Of a stretch of 5,619 nt of DNA, positions 1 to 5,565 are shown in pieces. This stretch comes from Cyanobacteria bacterium UBA11370. Lineage in GTDB: Bacteria > Cyanobacteriota > Cyanobacteriia > Cyanobacteriales > Coleofasciculaceae. The stretch spans positions 1 through 5,619 of the forward strand of contig DNGI01000493.1 of the NCBI GenBank assembly GCA_003486645.1, read 5' to 3'. The notes beneath the pieces were generated by a model that was given only the letters and a program-made list of their open reading frames with translations, made no database searches and was not told the origin of the DNA. How positions within the stretch are numbered: the first letter of the stretch is position 1; every line of letters begins with the position of its first letter. Both the position numbers and the translations under genes were made by a program.

Positions 1-36
1 GCCCCCTGCGCTAATGGCTGACCGCTTACAATATAA
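1..36. other. Short intergenic flank with faint heptad pattern
   Basis: This is the region downstream of the TPR gene stop codon. Bases 10-30 split into three 7-base units starting with GCT (GCTAATG, GCTGACC, GCTTACA), which resembles degenerate heptad repeats found between genes in filamentous cyanobacteria. Three units are too few to be sure. No terminator-like stem followed by a T-run is visible for the TPR gene. Confidence 0.25.
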
Positions 37-918
37 CTAAGGAGCAATTTCCACTTGTAGGGGGGGATCTTGGCTTTGGAGAAGGGCGGCTTGAATTCTG
101 GGGTTCTCTAAAAACGTTTTAGTTTCTGAGAGTAGACGTTCACCCCAGAGATTTTCTTTGAGAAACTCCAAGTCAGCATAGCGACTATCCAAGCGGATGG
201 CAGCTTCTCCCATCATCAGTCCCTTTTCTTTCTCACCTCTAGCATATAAGGCTACGGCTACAGCAAGTTGAGGTTCAGCCGCTTCGTTATCAATAGCGAT
301 CGCTGCTTGCCATTTTTCTATCGCCCCAGCTACATCCCCTTGTTCATACTTAACTAGCCCAATATTATTAATTGCAGGCCAGAAATTTTTCTCTTGAGTA
401 ACGGCTTTTTCATAAGCGGTAACTGCTTGGGCATACCGTTTCAGCATATAGTACGAATTCCCTAAATCAAATAAGGCTTCGGGAACATCGGGTTTGAGTT
501 TTAAGCCTTGTTCTAAATTGGCGATCGCTGTGGTATATTCACCTTTTTGAAAACGCGCTGAACCTAATGTGAATAAAACTCCCGCTTCATTGGGTTCTAG
601 AGAAAGCGCCCGTTGCAGTGCATCAATTCCCTTATCCAATTCTTGGTTCTGGACGTACAAAGTCCCTAAGATAAACCAGGTTTCATAACTTTTAGGGGCA
701 AGTTGAGTAGCAAGTTGCGCCCTAGGGAGTGCTAGATCATATTGCTGGAAGCGTACAAGCTGAACGGCATCCTGAGCAAGATTTAAGCCCTGCTGCTCTA
801 GTTCTTCTGAATTCAGTTGCAGGGTATAGGGAAGGAGTGCCTGTGCAGAAACGGATACTGGCACATTCAGTAAACCAAGGAGAACAAAAATCGATAAGAC
901 AGGAATACGCTTGAACAC
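37..918 (-). CDS. Secreted/periplasmic TPR-repeat protein
   Basis: A 293-residue protein read on the minus strand from a GTG start (916-918) to a TAG stop. Residues 1-27 look like a Sec signal peptide: basic MFKR, a hydrophobic core, then A25-Q26-A27 as a likely cleavage site; there is no lipobox cysteine. The rest is almost entirely six tetratricopeptide repeats, at about residues 45-76, 78-109, 112-143, 146-177, 180-211 and 214-245. The usual G/A/Y/A/P positions are clear, for example in the fourth, which starts PEALFDLGNSYY and ends YEKAV. The tail (246-293) has no recognised domain. TPR arrays are protein-binding scaffolds, so a role in assembling an envelope complex is plausible, but the partner is unknown. 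GTG is the only sensible start: the frame is closed by a stop (TAG, 940-942) and no other start codon follows it. No clear Shine-Dalgarno precedes it. Two HIP1 octamers in the gene suggest it is native. Confidence 0.9.
   Translation of the reverse strand: MFKRIPVLSIFVLLGLLNVPVSVSAQALLPYTLQLNSEELEQQGLNLAQDAVQLVRFQQYDLALPRAQLATQLAPKSYETWFILGTLYVQNQELDKGIDALQRALSLEPNEAGVLFTLGSARFQKGEYTTAIANLEQGLKLKPDVPEALFDLGNSYYMLKRYAQAVTAYEKAVTQEKNFWPAINNIGLVKYEQGDVAGAIEKWQAAIAIDNEAAEPQLAVAVALYARGEKEKGLMMGEAAIRLDSRYADLEFLKENLWGERLLSETKTFLENPRIQAALLQSQDPPLQVEIAP
296..303. repeat. HIP1 octamer GCGATCGC (one of four)
   Basis: This perfect palindrome is the highly iterated palindrome of many cyanobacterial genomes. 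The other copies are at 521-528 (TPR gene), 4609-4616 and 5200-5207 (permease gene). None occurs in tnpB or in the adaptor gene. The density supports a cyanobacterial host; the gap is too short to prove foreign origin of the middle part. Confidence 0.9.
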
Positions 919-1097
919 GGCGGGGTCTAGTAAAGAGAACTAAGGAAGCAATCTTCAGCTAACCTAGCGCATAATCAGCCGATCAGCGCAGAAATCTTTA
1001 CTAAAAATTTCCTTTGATGGCGGAATTCCCTACTTCCAAGGGTCGTTAGGGTCGGCAAGACGCTAAAACAATGCAGCTAGGGTGACATCCTCTGACA
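919..1097. other. Intergenic region between TPR gene and tnpB
   Basis: This 179-base region lies downstream of tnpB and upstream of the TPR gene, both read leftward. It should hold the right end of the tnpB element and the TPR promoter. Visible details are TCAGC at 955-959, 975-979 and 983-987, the palindrome GGAATTCC at 1022-1029, a 4-base-pair stem CCCT/AGGG (1028-1031 with 1039-1042), and the direct repeat AGGGTCG at 1039-1045 and 1048-1054. No convincing -35/-10 pair for the TPR gene was found, and no second gene is present. Confidence 0.5.
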
Positions 1098-1200
1098 CTA
1101 ATTCTGCGAATATAGTGTCAGCATCCTAACATCGCTATTAGGCATTCCTGCTTCATCCGGAGTGTAACCACTTAACCGTCCACAGGCAGCCACCGTGAGT
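1022..1200 (-). ncRNA. Candidate omega (reRNA) guide RNA region of TnpB
   Basis: TnpB nucleases work with an RNA made from the 3' end of tnpB and the adjoining right end of the element; the guide comes from DNA just beyond the end. The equivalent region here is the last ~100 bases of tnpB plus the ~75 bases after it. It holds a 13-base-pair bulged hairpin (1092-1121), a GGAATTCC palindrome and a repeated CGACCCT (minus strand). The limits are guesses: the end of the element was not located and no covariance model could be run. Confidence 0.25.
1092..1121 (-). repeat. Bulged hairpin over the tnpB stop codon
   Basis: CTGACACTA (1092-1100) pairs perfectly with TAGTGTCAG (1113-1121), and ATTC (1101-1104) pairs with GAAT (1108-1111), leaving a three-base loop (1105-1107) and one bulged base at 1112 (T when read on the tnpB strand). 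The stem totals 13 base pairs. The tnpB stop codon is inside it. Subterminal hairpins with an extrahelical T are what IS608-type TnpA recognises, so this may be the right-end hairpin. It could equally be part of the omega RNA. No T-run follows, so an intrinsic terminator is unlikely. Confidence 0.65.
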
Positions 1201-2372
1201 CCCACGGTGGTTAATCCTTTATAAAGGATATTAATTGCAGCATTCTCGTCCCGGTCGAGTTCAAGTCCGCACTTAGGGCATTGATGAAGACGGACGGAAA
1301 GAGTCTTAGGAACTTTAGCGCTACACTGAGAACAATCTACAGTTGTGCTGTGAGGGTTAACCTTAACAAAATGTACGCCGCATTTTACTGCCACTGCTTC
1401 TAATATTGTTAGGAATTTTCCCCAGGCTACATCATAGATTGATTTAGCTAACTTTGTTCGCGCCAGCCCTTTGATGTTTAAATCTTCTACCGCAATTAGG
1501 TCATAATTTCTAACTAATTGATGAGCAACATTGTAATGAAAATGTTCCCGTTTCCTACCTATTCTTTGGTGGATACGGGAAATTTTTTGCTTCTGTTTTT
1601 CTGAGTTAGTAGAACCAGATTGTTTTCTGGCTAATTTTTTCTGTTGTCTAGCCAGGTGTCTTTGAGTTTTTCTATAGTGTTGTTGAACCGCTACAAACTC
1701 CCCAGTCGATGTAACAAGAAAAGACTTGAGTCCCAAATCAATTCCTACAGCACTTTTGATTTCATCTATAGGTAATGGTGCTGGAACTGAAGAGTCTTCT
1801 AGGGAAATGGCGATGTACCAGCCATCAGCTTTTTTGACGAGAGTTGCCGTCTTGAGTTCAAACCCGTCAGGGAGAGGTCGATGCATAATTACAGGCATTG
1901 ACCCTATTTTTGACAGGGTTAAAATTCCATCTTTGATTCTATTAACACCCGCTTTGGGGCAATTGATACGGGGAAAGGTGAAGGAACGTAGTTGTCCCTT
2001 CTTTTTGAACCTGGGTCTTCCCGCTCTTTTCCCCGACTTATCCGGCTTCATCCATCTATCCCAAGACTTATCTAGACGCTTGAGGTTTTGTTGTTGAACC
2101 TCAGCGTGAATTTCCTGATAGGCGGGAAACAACTCTTTGGTGACTTTGAGTTCTCCAGCCTGGAAATTGTAGCCAGGGAATTTATCTGGGATATCTCCAA
2201 TGGGTTCTGAAACTAAGCTACATTGATCGATTGAGGAGCGGGTTCTACGCAGCCAGTCAAACCTTTGACCGAGTGCGTAGTTGTAGTGCCGTCGCAGCAT
2301 CTCCAGCCAGGTGTCCATGATGGCAACCTGCTCAGTGAATGGCTTGATTTTGTAGATATGCGTTAGCTTCAC
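1098..2372 (-). CDS. tnpB: TnpB RNA-guided nuclease (IS200/IS605, IS1341-like)
   Basis: A 424-residue protein of full TnpB length, start GTG (2370-2372), stop TAG (1098-1100). The N-terminal part (1-200) is the helix-turn-helix/OB-like region typical of the family, with the basic stretch GKRAGRPRFKKKG (114-126) and SFTFPR (130-135). The RuvC nuclease follows: D212 in VGIDLGLKSF, E296 in IAVEDLNIKGL, and DRDENAAINI (373-382) carrying the third acidic residue, probably D375. The zinc finger has C347, C350, C365 and C368. All catalytic and zinc positions are present, so the protein could be active. TnpB is known as an RNA-guided DNA endonuclease that promotes retention of its element; transposition itself needs TnpA, which is absent here, so this is an orphan tnpB element or a domesticated copy. 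A weak AAAGGG lies 13 bases before the start. It is divergent from the adaptor gene. Confidence 0.93.
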   Translation of the reverse strand: MKLTHIYKIKPFTEQVAIMDTWLEMLRRHYNYALGQRFDWLRRTRSSIDQCSLVSEPIGDIPDKFPGYNFQAGELKVTKELFPAYQEIHAEVQQQNLKRLDKSWDRWMKPDKSGKRAGRPRFKKKGQLRSFTFPRINCPKAGVNRIKDGILTLSKIGSMPVIMHRPLPDGFELKTATLVKKADGWYIAISLEDSSVPAPLPIDEIKSAVGIDLGLKSFLVTSTGEFVAVQQHYRKTQRHLARQQKKLARKQSGSTNSEKQKQKISRIHQRIGRKREHFHYNVAHQLVRNYDLIAVEDLNIKGLARTKLAKSIYDVAWGKFLTILEAVAVKCGVHFVKVNPHSTTVDCSQCSAKVPKTLSVRLHQCPKCGLELDRDENAAINILYKGLTTVGLTVAACGRLSGYTPDEAGMPNSDVRMLTLYSQN

Positions 2373-2412
2373 TATAGTGGCAGTACCCTTTCAGCATTTC
2401 CAGATGGAATTA

Positions 2413-2437
2413 GGGGCATGGGGATGGGGAGAGGGGG
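2413..2437 (+). promoter_or_regulatory. G-quadruplex motif upstream of the adaptor gene
   Basis: Four runs of G lie at 2413-2416, 2420-2423, 2426-2429 and 2433-2437, separated by loops of 3, 2 and 3 bases. This fits a canonical four-tetrad quadruplex. It is on the coding strand of the adaptor gene, ending 76 bases before its ATG, so it would be in the mRNA leader if transcription starts upstream of it. The motif is plain in the sequence; any regulatory role is inference. Confidence 0.6.
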
Positions 2438-2497
2438 AAAAGTTCTGATTCCTTCGTTGTGGACGACAGCGAGTGGGTTCTAGCTTGTAAATCTCAC

Positions 2498-2502
2498 AGG
2501 GA
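2498..2502 (+). promoter_or_regulatory. Probable ribosome binding site of adaptor gene
   Basis: AGGGA lies 11 bases before the ATG at 2514, somewhat farther than ideal. The ATG is the first start codon after an in-frame TAG at 2481-2483, which fixes the gene start. Confidence 0.5.
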
Positions 2503-2513
2503 ATAGCTTACCG

Positions 2514-4154
2514 ATGGGTCAATTTAATTTGCGAGAGGAAGAGACAGAGAAAGGAGAATGGACAGAAGTTCCCATGGATCAATCGGATGGGACTGGAAAT
2601 GATATTACATTGTCTTCTTTGCTTGATGAGGATAAGGATTTAAAACCATTAGAGGAAGAAGAAATAGATCTAACCGAGGGATTTGATGATACCTTCCCCT
2701 CTTCACCCCCTCACCCCCTCCCCCTCTCATCTTCACCCAAACGACCTTTCCCGTGGTTGATGGGACTCATTGCCGCCGGAATTTTAGCAGTGGCTGGTAC
2801 AAGTTACGTGGTAATTTCGACCAGACCCTCTCAAATTGACCTTGATAAACTGACTGTACCCGTGGAGGTTAAAAATCTATCGGTACGAATTACTGCCAAT
2901 GGAACTGTACAGCCTGTTAAAACCGTAAACCTCAGTCCTAAAACATCAGGTCGTTTGGTAGAGTTGCGGGTTGAACAGGGCGCTTTAGTCAAGCAAGGGC
3001 AGATCATTGCTGTGATGGATCAAAAAGATCTCAGAAGTCAGTTTCTTAAAGCTCAAGCTGACCTAGAGCAAGCCCAAGCTCGTCTAGTCGATGCCCAAGT
3101 TAGCCGTCCTGAAGAAATCAATCAAGCTGAAGCCCGTCTAATACAAGCCCAAGCTCGTTTAGCAGAGGCGCGTGTAGGTAATCCGAATCAGATTAATCAA
3201 GAAATTGCACAGGTAAAAACAGCCGAGTCACAGTTAGAACTTGCCCAAGCCAGGGTACAACGTTATCAACAACTGGCAGAAGATGGAGCGATTTCACAAG
3301 ATCGGTTTCAAGAGATCCAAACAGAAGCTCGTAATGCTGAACTTAGGCTCATTGAAGCTCAACAACGCTTGGAGCAAGTCCGAAATACGAAAGATAAAAC
3401 CAGTCCAGAAATTGCTCAATTACAAGCCTCCGTCGCCGAAGCTGAGTTTGCTTTACAACAGCTAAAAAATGGCAGTTCAAAACCCGAAATTGCCCAGCTT
3501 CAAGCGGCGGTTAAGGCAGCTCAAGCCCAGTTGTTAGCGGTGCGAGATCAAGTCGAAGATACGGTAATTATTGCCCCTTTTTCAGGAATAATTACTCAAA
3601 AATACGCTACGGAAGGGGCATTTGTTACCCCAACAACATCGGCATCCAGCACAGCGTCAGCGACCTCAACTTCAATTGTGGCTCTGGCGACAACTGAAAT
3701 CGAAATTCTTGCCGAAGTTCCCGAAGTGGATGTCGGACAGATTAAACTTGGACAAGTGGTAGAAATCACAACAGATGCCTTTCCTGATCAAGTTTTTAAA
3801 GGTCGTGTGCGGTTAATTGCCCCAGAGGCGATTGAAGAACAAAATGTTACCTGGTTTCAGGTACGAGTGAAACTGGAAACGGGTCAAAAAGAATTACGTT
3901 CAGGCATGAATGTTGACCTGACATTTTTAGGCGAACCCATTAATAATGCCCTAGTAGTGCCTACAGTAGCCATTGTTACGAAAGAGGGTGAAACGGGTGT
4001 TATGATACCGGATTTGGAGAATAAACCTCAATTTAAGCCTGTAACAATTGGTCAAACCATTGATGATAAAACTCAGATTATTGATGGCTTGAAGCAAGGC
4101 GAACGAGTATTTATTGATTTGCCGGAAAATACGATGCCTCCAGAGGATAAATAA
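2514..4154 (+). CDS. HlyD/MacA-type periplasmic adaptor of an efflux ABC transporter
   Basis: A 546-residue membrane fusion protein, ATG to TAA. In order: a cytoplasmic N-terminal tail rich in Asp/Glu (1-60, including EEEE 47-50), a Pro/Ser linker (61-75), KR (76-77), a signal-anchor helix (about 80-101), the first lipoyl half (about 137-170), a long coiled-coil hairpin (about 172-345) full of AQARL-type repeats, the second lipoyl half (about 350-373, IIAPFSGIITQKY), a Ser/Thr/Ala-rich loop (372-390), a beta-barrel (about 395-470) and a membrane-proximal domain (475-540). R250, L254 and S261 match the R-x3-L-x6-S tip motif that AcrA/MacA-type adaptors use to bind TolC-family channels. It is far longer than E. 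coli MacA (about 370 residues), mainly through the tail and the hairpin. It should bridge the permease encoded downstream to an outer-membrane channel. The substrate is unknown; an RND partner is less likely given the MacB-like neighbour. Confidence 0.93.
   Translation: MGQFNLREEETEKGEWTEVPMDQSDGTGNDITLSSLLDEDKDLKPLEEEEIDLTEGFDDTFPSSPPHPLPLSSSPKRPFPWLMGLIAAGILAVAGTSYVVISTRPSQIDLDKLTVPVEVKNLSVRITANGTVQPVKTVNLSPKTSGRLVELRVEQGALVKQGQIIAVMDQKDLRSQFLKAQADLEQAQARLVDAQVSRPEEINQAEARLIQAQARLAEARVGNPNQINQEIAQVKTAESQLELAQARVQRYQQLAEDGAISQDRFQEIQTEARNAELRLIEAQQRLEQVRNTKDKTSPEIAQLQASVAEAEFALQQLKNGSSKPEIAQLQAAVKAAQAQLLAVRDQVEDTVIIAPFSGIITQKYATEGAFVTPTTSASSTASATSTSIVALATTEIEILAEVPEVDVGQIKLGQVVEITTDAFPDQVFKGRVRLIAPEAIEEQNVTWFQVRVKLETGQKELRSGMNVDLTFLGEPINNALVVPTVAIVTKEGETGVMIPDLENKPQFKPVTIGQTIDDKTQIIDGLKQGERVFIDLPENTMPPEDK
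2692..2738 (+). repeat. C-rich low-complexity tract inside the adaptor gene
   Basis: These 47 bases contain no G and are mostly C, with TCACCCCC repeated in tandem (2703-2710, 2711-2718). The tract encodes the linker FPSSPPHPLPLSSSP (residues 61-75) just before the membrane anchor. Bases 2719-2728 (TCCCCCTCTC) are an exact complement of 2429-2438 in the G-rich tract upstream. It looks like an intergenic-type cyanobacterial repeat that became coding sequence. Confidence 0.6.
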
Positions 4155-4231
4155 TTTGTTGTTAGTTGTTGGTTGTTAGTTGTTGGTTGTTCGTTGTTAG
4201 TTGTTGGTTGTTAGTTGTTAGGTGTTCGTTA
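4155..4231 (+). repeat. Heptad array 1 (TTNGTTG), 11 units
   Basis: Eleven 7-base units start on the base right after the adaptor TAA (4152-4154): TTTGTTG, TTAGTTG, TTGGTTG, TTAGTTG, TTGGTTG, TTCGTTG, TTAGTTG, TTGGTTG, TTAGTTG, then two diverged units, TTAGGTG and TTCGTTA. Units alternate mainly between A and G at the third position. The array is of the short tandemly repeated type known in cyanobacteria. It codes for nothing plausible. Confidence 0.9.
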
Positions 4232-4243
4232 ATGACGAAACCT
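4220..4243 (+). other. Hairpin joining heptad arrays 1 and 2
   Basis: AGGT (4220-4223) pairs with ACCT (4240-4243) and TTCGT (4225-4229) pairs with ACGAA (4235-4239); G4224 is bulged and TAATG (4230-4234) is the loop. This 9-base-pair stem sits where the T-rich array ends and the A-rich array is about to begin, so it would nucleate a longer fold-back. There is no T-run after it, so it is not a normal terminator. Confidence 0.55.
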
Positions 4244-4249
4244 AAATAG

Positions 4250-4347
4250 CCAATAACCAATAACCAATAACCAATAACCAATAACCAATAACCAATAACA
4301 AACAACCAATAACAAACAACAAACAACAAATAATAAACAACAAAACC
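4250..4347 (+). repeat. Heptad array 2 (CCAATAA/CAAACAA), 14 units
   Basis: Ninety-eight bases are exactly fourteen heptads, ending on the base before the permease ATG. The first seven units are perfect CCAATAA (4250-4298). Then come CAAACAA, CCAATAA, CAAACAA, CAAACAA, CAAATAA, TAAACAA and CAAAACC. The polarity is opposite to arrays 1 and 3. The array replaces the normal leader, so the permease gene has no Shine-Dalgarno sequence. Read on the minus strand it gives a hydrophobic LLVIGYW-repeat peptide, which is a repeat artefact. Confidence 0.92.
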
Positions 4348-5565
4348 ATGGATATTGCAGAAAGCATTAAAATGGCATCTACTACCCTAGTAGCTAACAA
4401 GCTGCGTAGTGGTCTAACCATGTTAGGTATTATTATTGGGAATGCTTCAGTCATTGCGATGGTGGGGATTGGAGAAGGTGCCCAGAAGCTAGCATCTGAA
4501 CAATTTGAGTCTTTAGGGCCAAATGTGATGTTTGTACAACCGGGATCTCGTCAAGCTCGCCAGACTACATTTGAACTGCCTAAAACGTTAGTTTGGGACG
4601 ATGCGAAAGCGATCGCTTCTCAAGTTCCTGCTGTTGCTGATGTCGCCCCAGAAATTAACTCCCGTTACCCAATCAACTACCGCAATAAAAATACACAATC
4701 GCTGGTGACAGGAACCACACCAGAGTTTCTCTCTGTTCGCAGTTTTAATGTGGCTAGAGGGCGATTTATTAGTGATATTGATATCAAGCGCAATAATCAA
4801 GTGGTGATGTTGGGTTCGGAATTAGCAGAAAAATTGCTTGGTCAACAAGATCCATTAGGTCAAAGGATACGAATTCAAAATGTCAGCTTCCAAGTTGTAG
4901 GAATTATGGCATCGAAAGGCTCATTTCTGGGCACTAACCAAGATGATACAGCGTTTGTGCCTTTAACAACAATGGCGAATCGATTGCGAGGGCAGACTTC
5001 GCCTTATGGTCTTGAATTAAGCTGGATTTCTGTTTCTGCTAAAGACCAAAAAAGTATCGGTGCAGCGAAATTTCAGATTGAAAATTTACTGCGGCGGCGA
5101 CATAAAATTACAGGTGAAGATGATTTTGGGGTTGATACTCAAAAGGATATTTTAAATATTGTTAATACAATTACGGGTGCATTAACACTGATGCTGGCTG
5201 CGATCGCAGCGATTTCTTTAGTCGTAGGTGGTATTGGCGTGATGAATATTATGCTAGTTTCTGTCACCGAACGGACTCAAGAAATTGGACTCAGAAAAGC
5301 GCTTGGTGCAAGAGAGCAAGATATTTTAATTCAGTTCATGATTGAGGCAGTAATTTTGTCTGCTGTTGGGGGTATTTTAGGTACTTTGATCGGTGTGAGT
5401 GGTGTCCTATTCGTGGGTGCTGTAACACCGTTGAAAGCGGGTATTTCTCCTACGGCAATTGTCCTCGCTGTGAGTGTTTCTGGAGGGATTGGGTTATTTT
5501 TTGGTGTTGTCCCCGCCCGACGTGCAGCGAAACTTGATCCAATTGTTGCTCTTAGGAGTGCGTAA
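4348..5565 (+). CDS. MacB/FtsX-family ABC transporter permease (no ATPase domain)
   Basis: A 405-residue permease, ATG to TAA. Helix 1 is at about residues 23-45, preceded by the amphipathic start SIKMASTTLVANKLRSGLTM; a periplasmic MacB-type domain covers about 46-270; helices 2, 3 and 4 are at about 275-305, 328-357 and 366-390. Between helices 2 and 3, TERTQEIGLRKALGARE (307-323) is the conserved cytoplasmic loop that contacts the ATPase. The end, PARRAAKLDPIVALRSA, is typical of the family. E. coli MacB (about 650 residues) has an N-terminal ATPase; here that domain must be a separate protein, as is common in cyanobacteria, and it is not in the window. The protein probably dimerises and transmits ATP-driven motion to the adaptor encoded 193 bases upstream. 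The ATG follows the heptad array directly with no Shine-Dalgarno; the only upstream in-frame options after the stop at 4282-4284 are non-standard codons. Two HIP1 sites are present. Confidence 0.93.
   Translation: MDIAESIKMASTTLVANKLRSGLTMLGIIIGNASVIAMVGIGEGAQKLASEQFESLGPNVMFVQPGSRQARQTTFELPKTLVWDDAKAIASQVPAVADVAPEINSRYPINYRNKNTQSLVTGTTPEFLSVRSFNVARGRFISDIDIKRNNQVVMLGSELAEKLLGQQDPLGQRIRIQNVSFQVVGIMASKGSFLGTNQDDTAFVPLTTMANRLRGQTSPYGLELSWISVSAKDQKSIGAAKFQIENLLRRRHKITGEDDFGVDTQKDILNIVNTITGALTLMLAAIAAISLVVGGIGVMNIMLVSVTERTQEIGLRKALGAREQDILIQFMIEAVILSAVGGILGTLIGVSGVLFVGAVTPLKAGISPTAIVLAVSVSGGIGLFFGVVPARRAAKLDPIVALRSA

Larger units (their letters stand above)
2373..2513. other. Divergent intergenic region: tnpB left end and adaptor leader
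   Basis: This 141-base region separates the tnpB and adaptor starts. It holds the palindrome CACTATAGTG overlapping the tnpB start (2370-2379), a short inverted repeat TTCCA/TGGAA (2398-2402, 2405-2409), and a G-rich tract (2413-2437). The adaptor promoter should lie here, but no good -35/-10 pair was found; TGTAAA at 2486-2491 is at best a weak -10. Confidence 0.5.

Noticed and set aside
729..914. Plus-strand open frame of 61 codons inside the TPR gene
   Set aside because: It is antisense to the signal peptide and first repeats of the TPR protein, with no independent support.
955..988. Short repeat family based on TCAGC upstream of the TPR gene
   Set aside because: There are three 5-base copies at irregular spacing, which is within chance; recorded only as a detail of the intergenic region.
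1092..1121. Intrinsic terminator of tnpB
   Set aside because: The stem is AT-rich and no T-run follows it on the tnpB strand.
1726..2097. Plus-strand open frame of 123 codons inside tnpB
   Set aside because: It is antisense to the conserved TnpB coding region, has no recognisable domain and is a shadow frame.
2457..2491. Sigma-70 type promoter TTGTGG (2457-2462) with TGTAAA (2486-2491) for the adaptor gene
   Set aside because: The spacing is 23 bases and both boxes are poor matches, so it is not supportable.
3241..3465. Plus-strand open frame inside the adaptor gene
   Set aside because: It is an out-of-frame reading of the coiled-coil region, whose repeated codons keep other frames open.
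4155..4347. CRISPR array
   Set aside because: The unit is 7 bases and continuous, with no spacers of 30-40 bases and no palindromic repeat.
4242..4454. Minus-strand open frame encoding a hydrophobic LLVIGYW-repeat peptide
   Set aside because: It is the translation of heptad array 2 plus the antisense of the permease start. A 7-base repeat gives a 21-base coding period without stops by chance, and there is no ribosome binding site.
4588..4800. Minus-strand open frame inside the permease gene
   Set aside because: It is antisense to the conserved periplasmic domain and shows no domain of its own.
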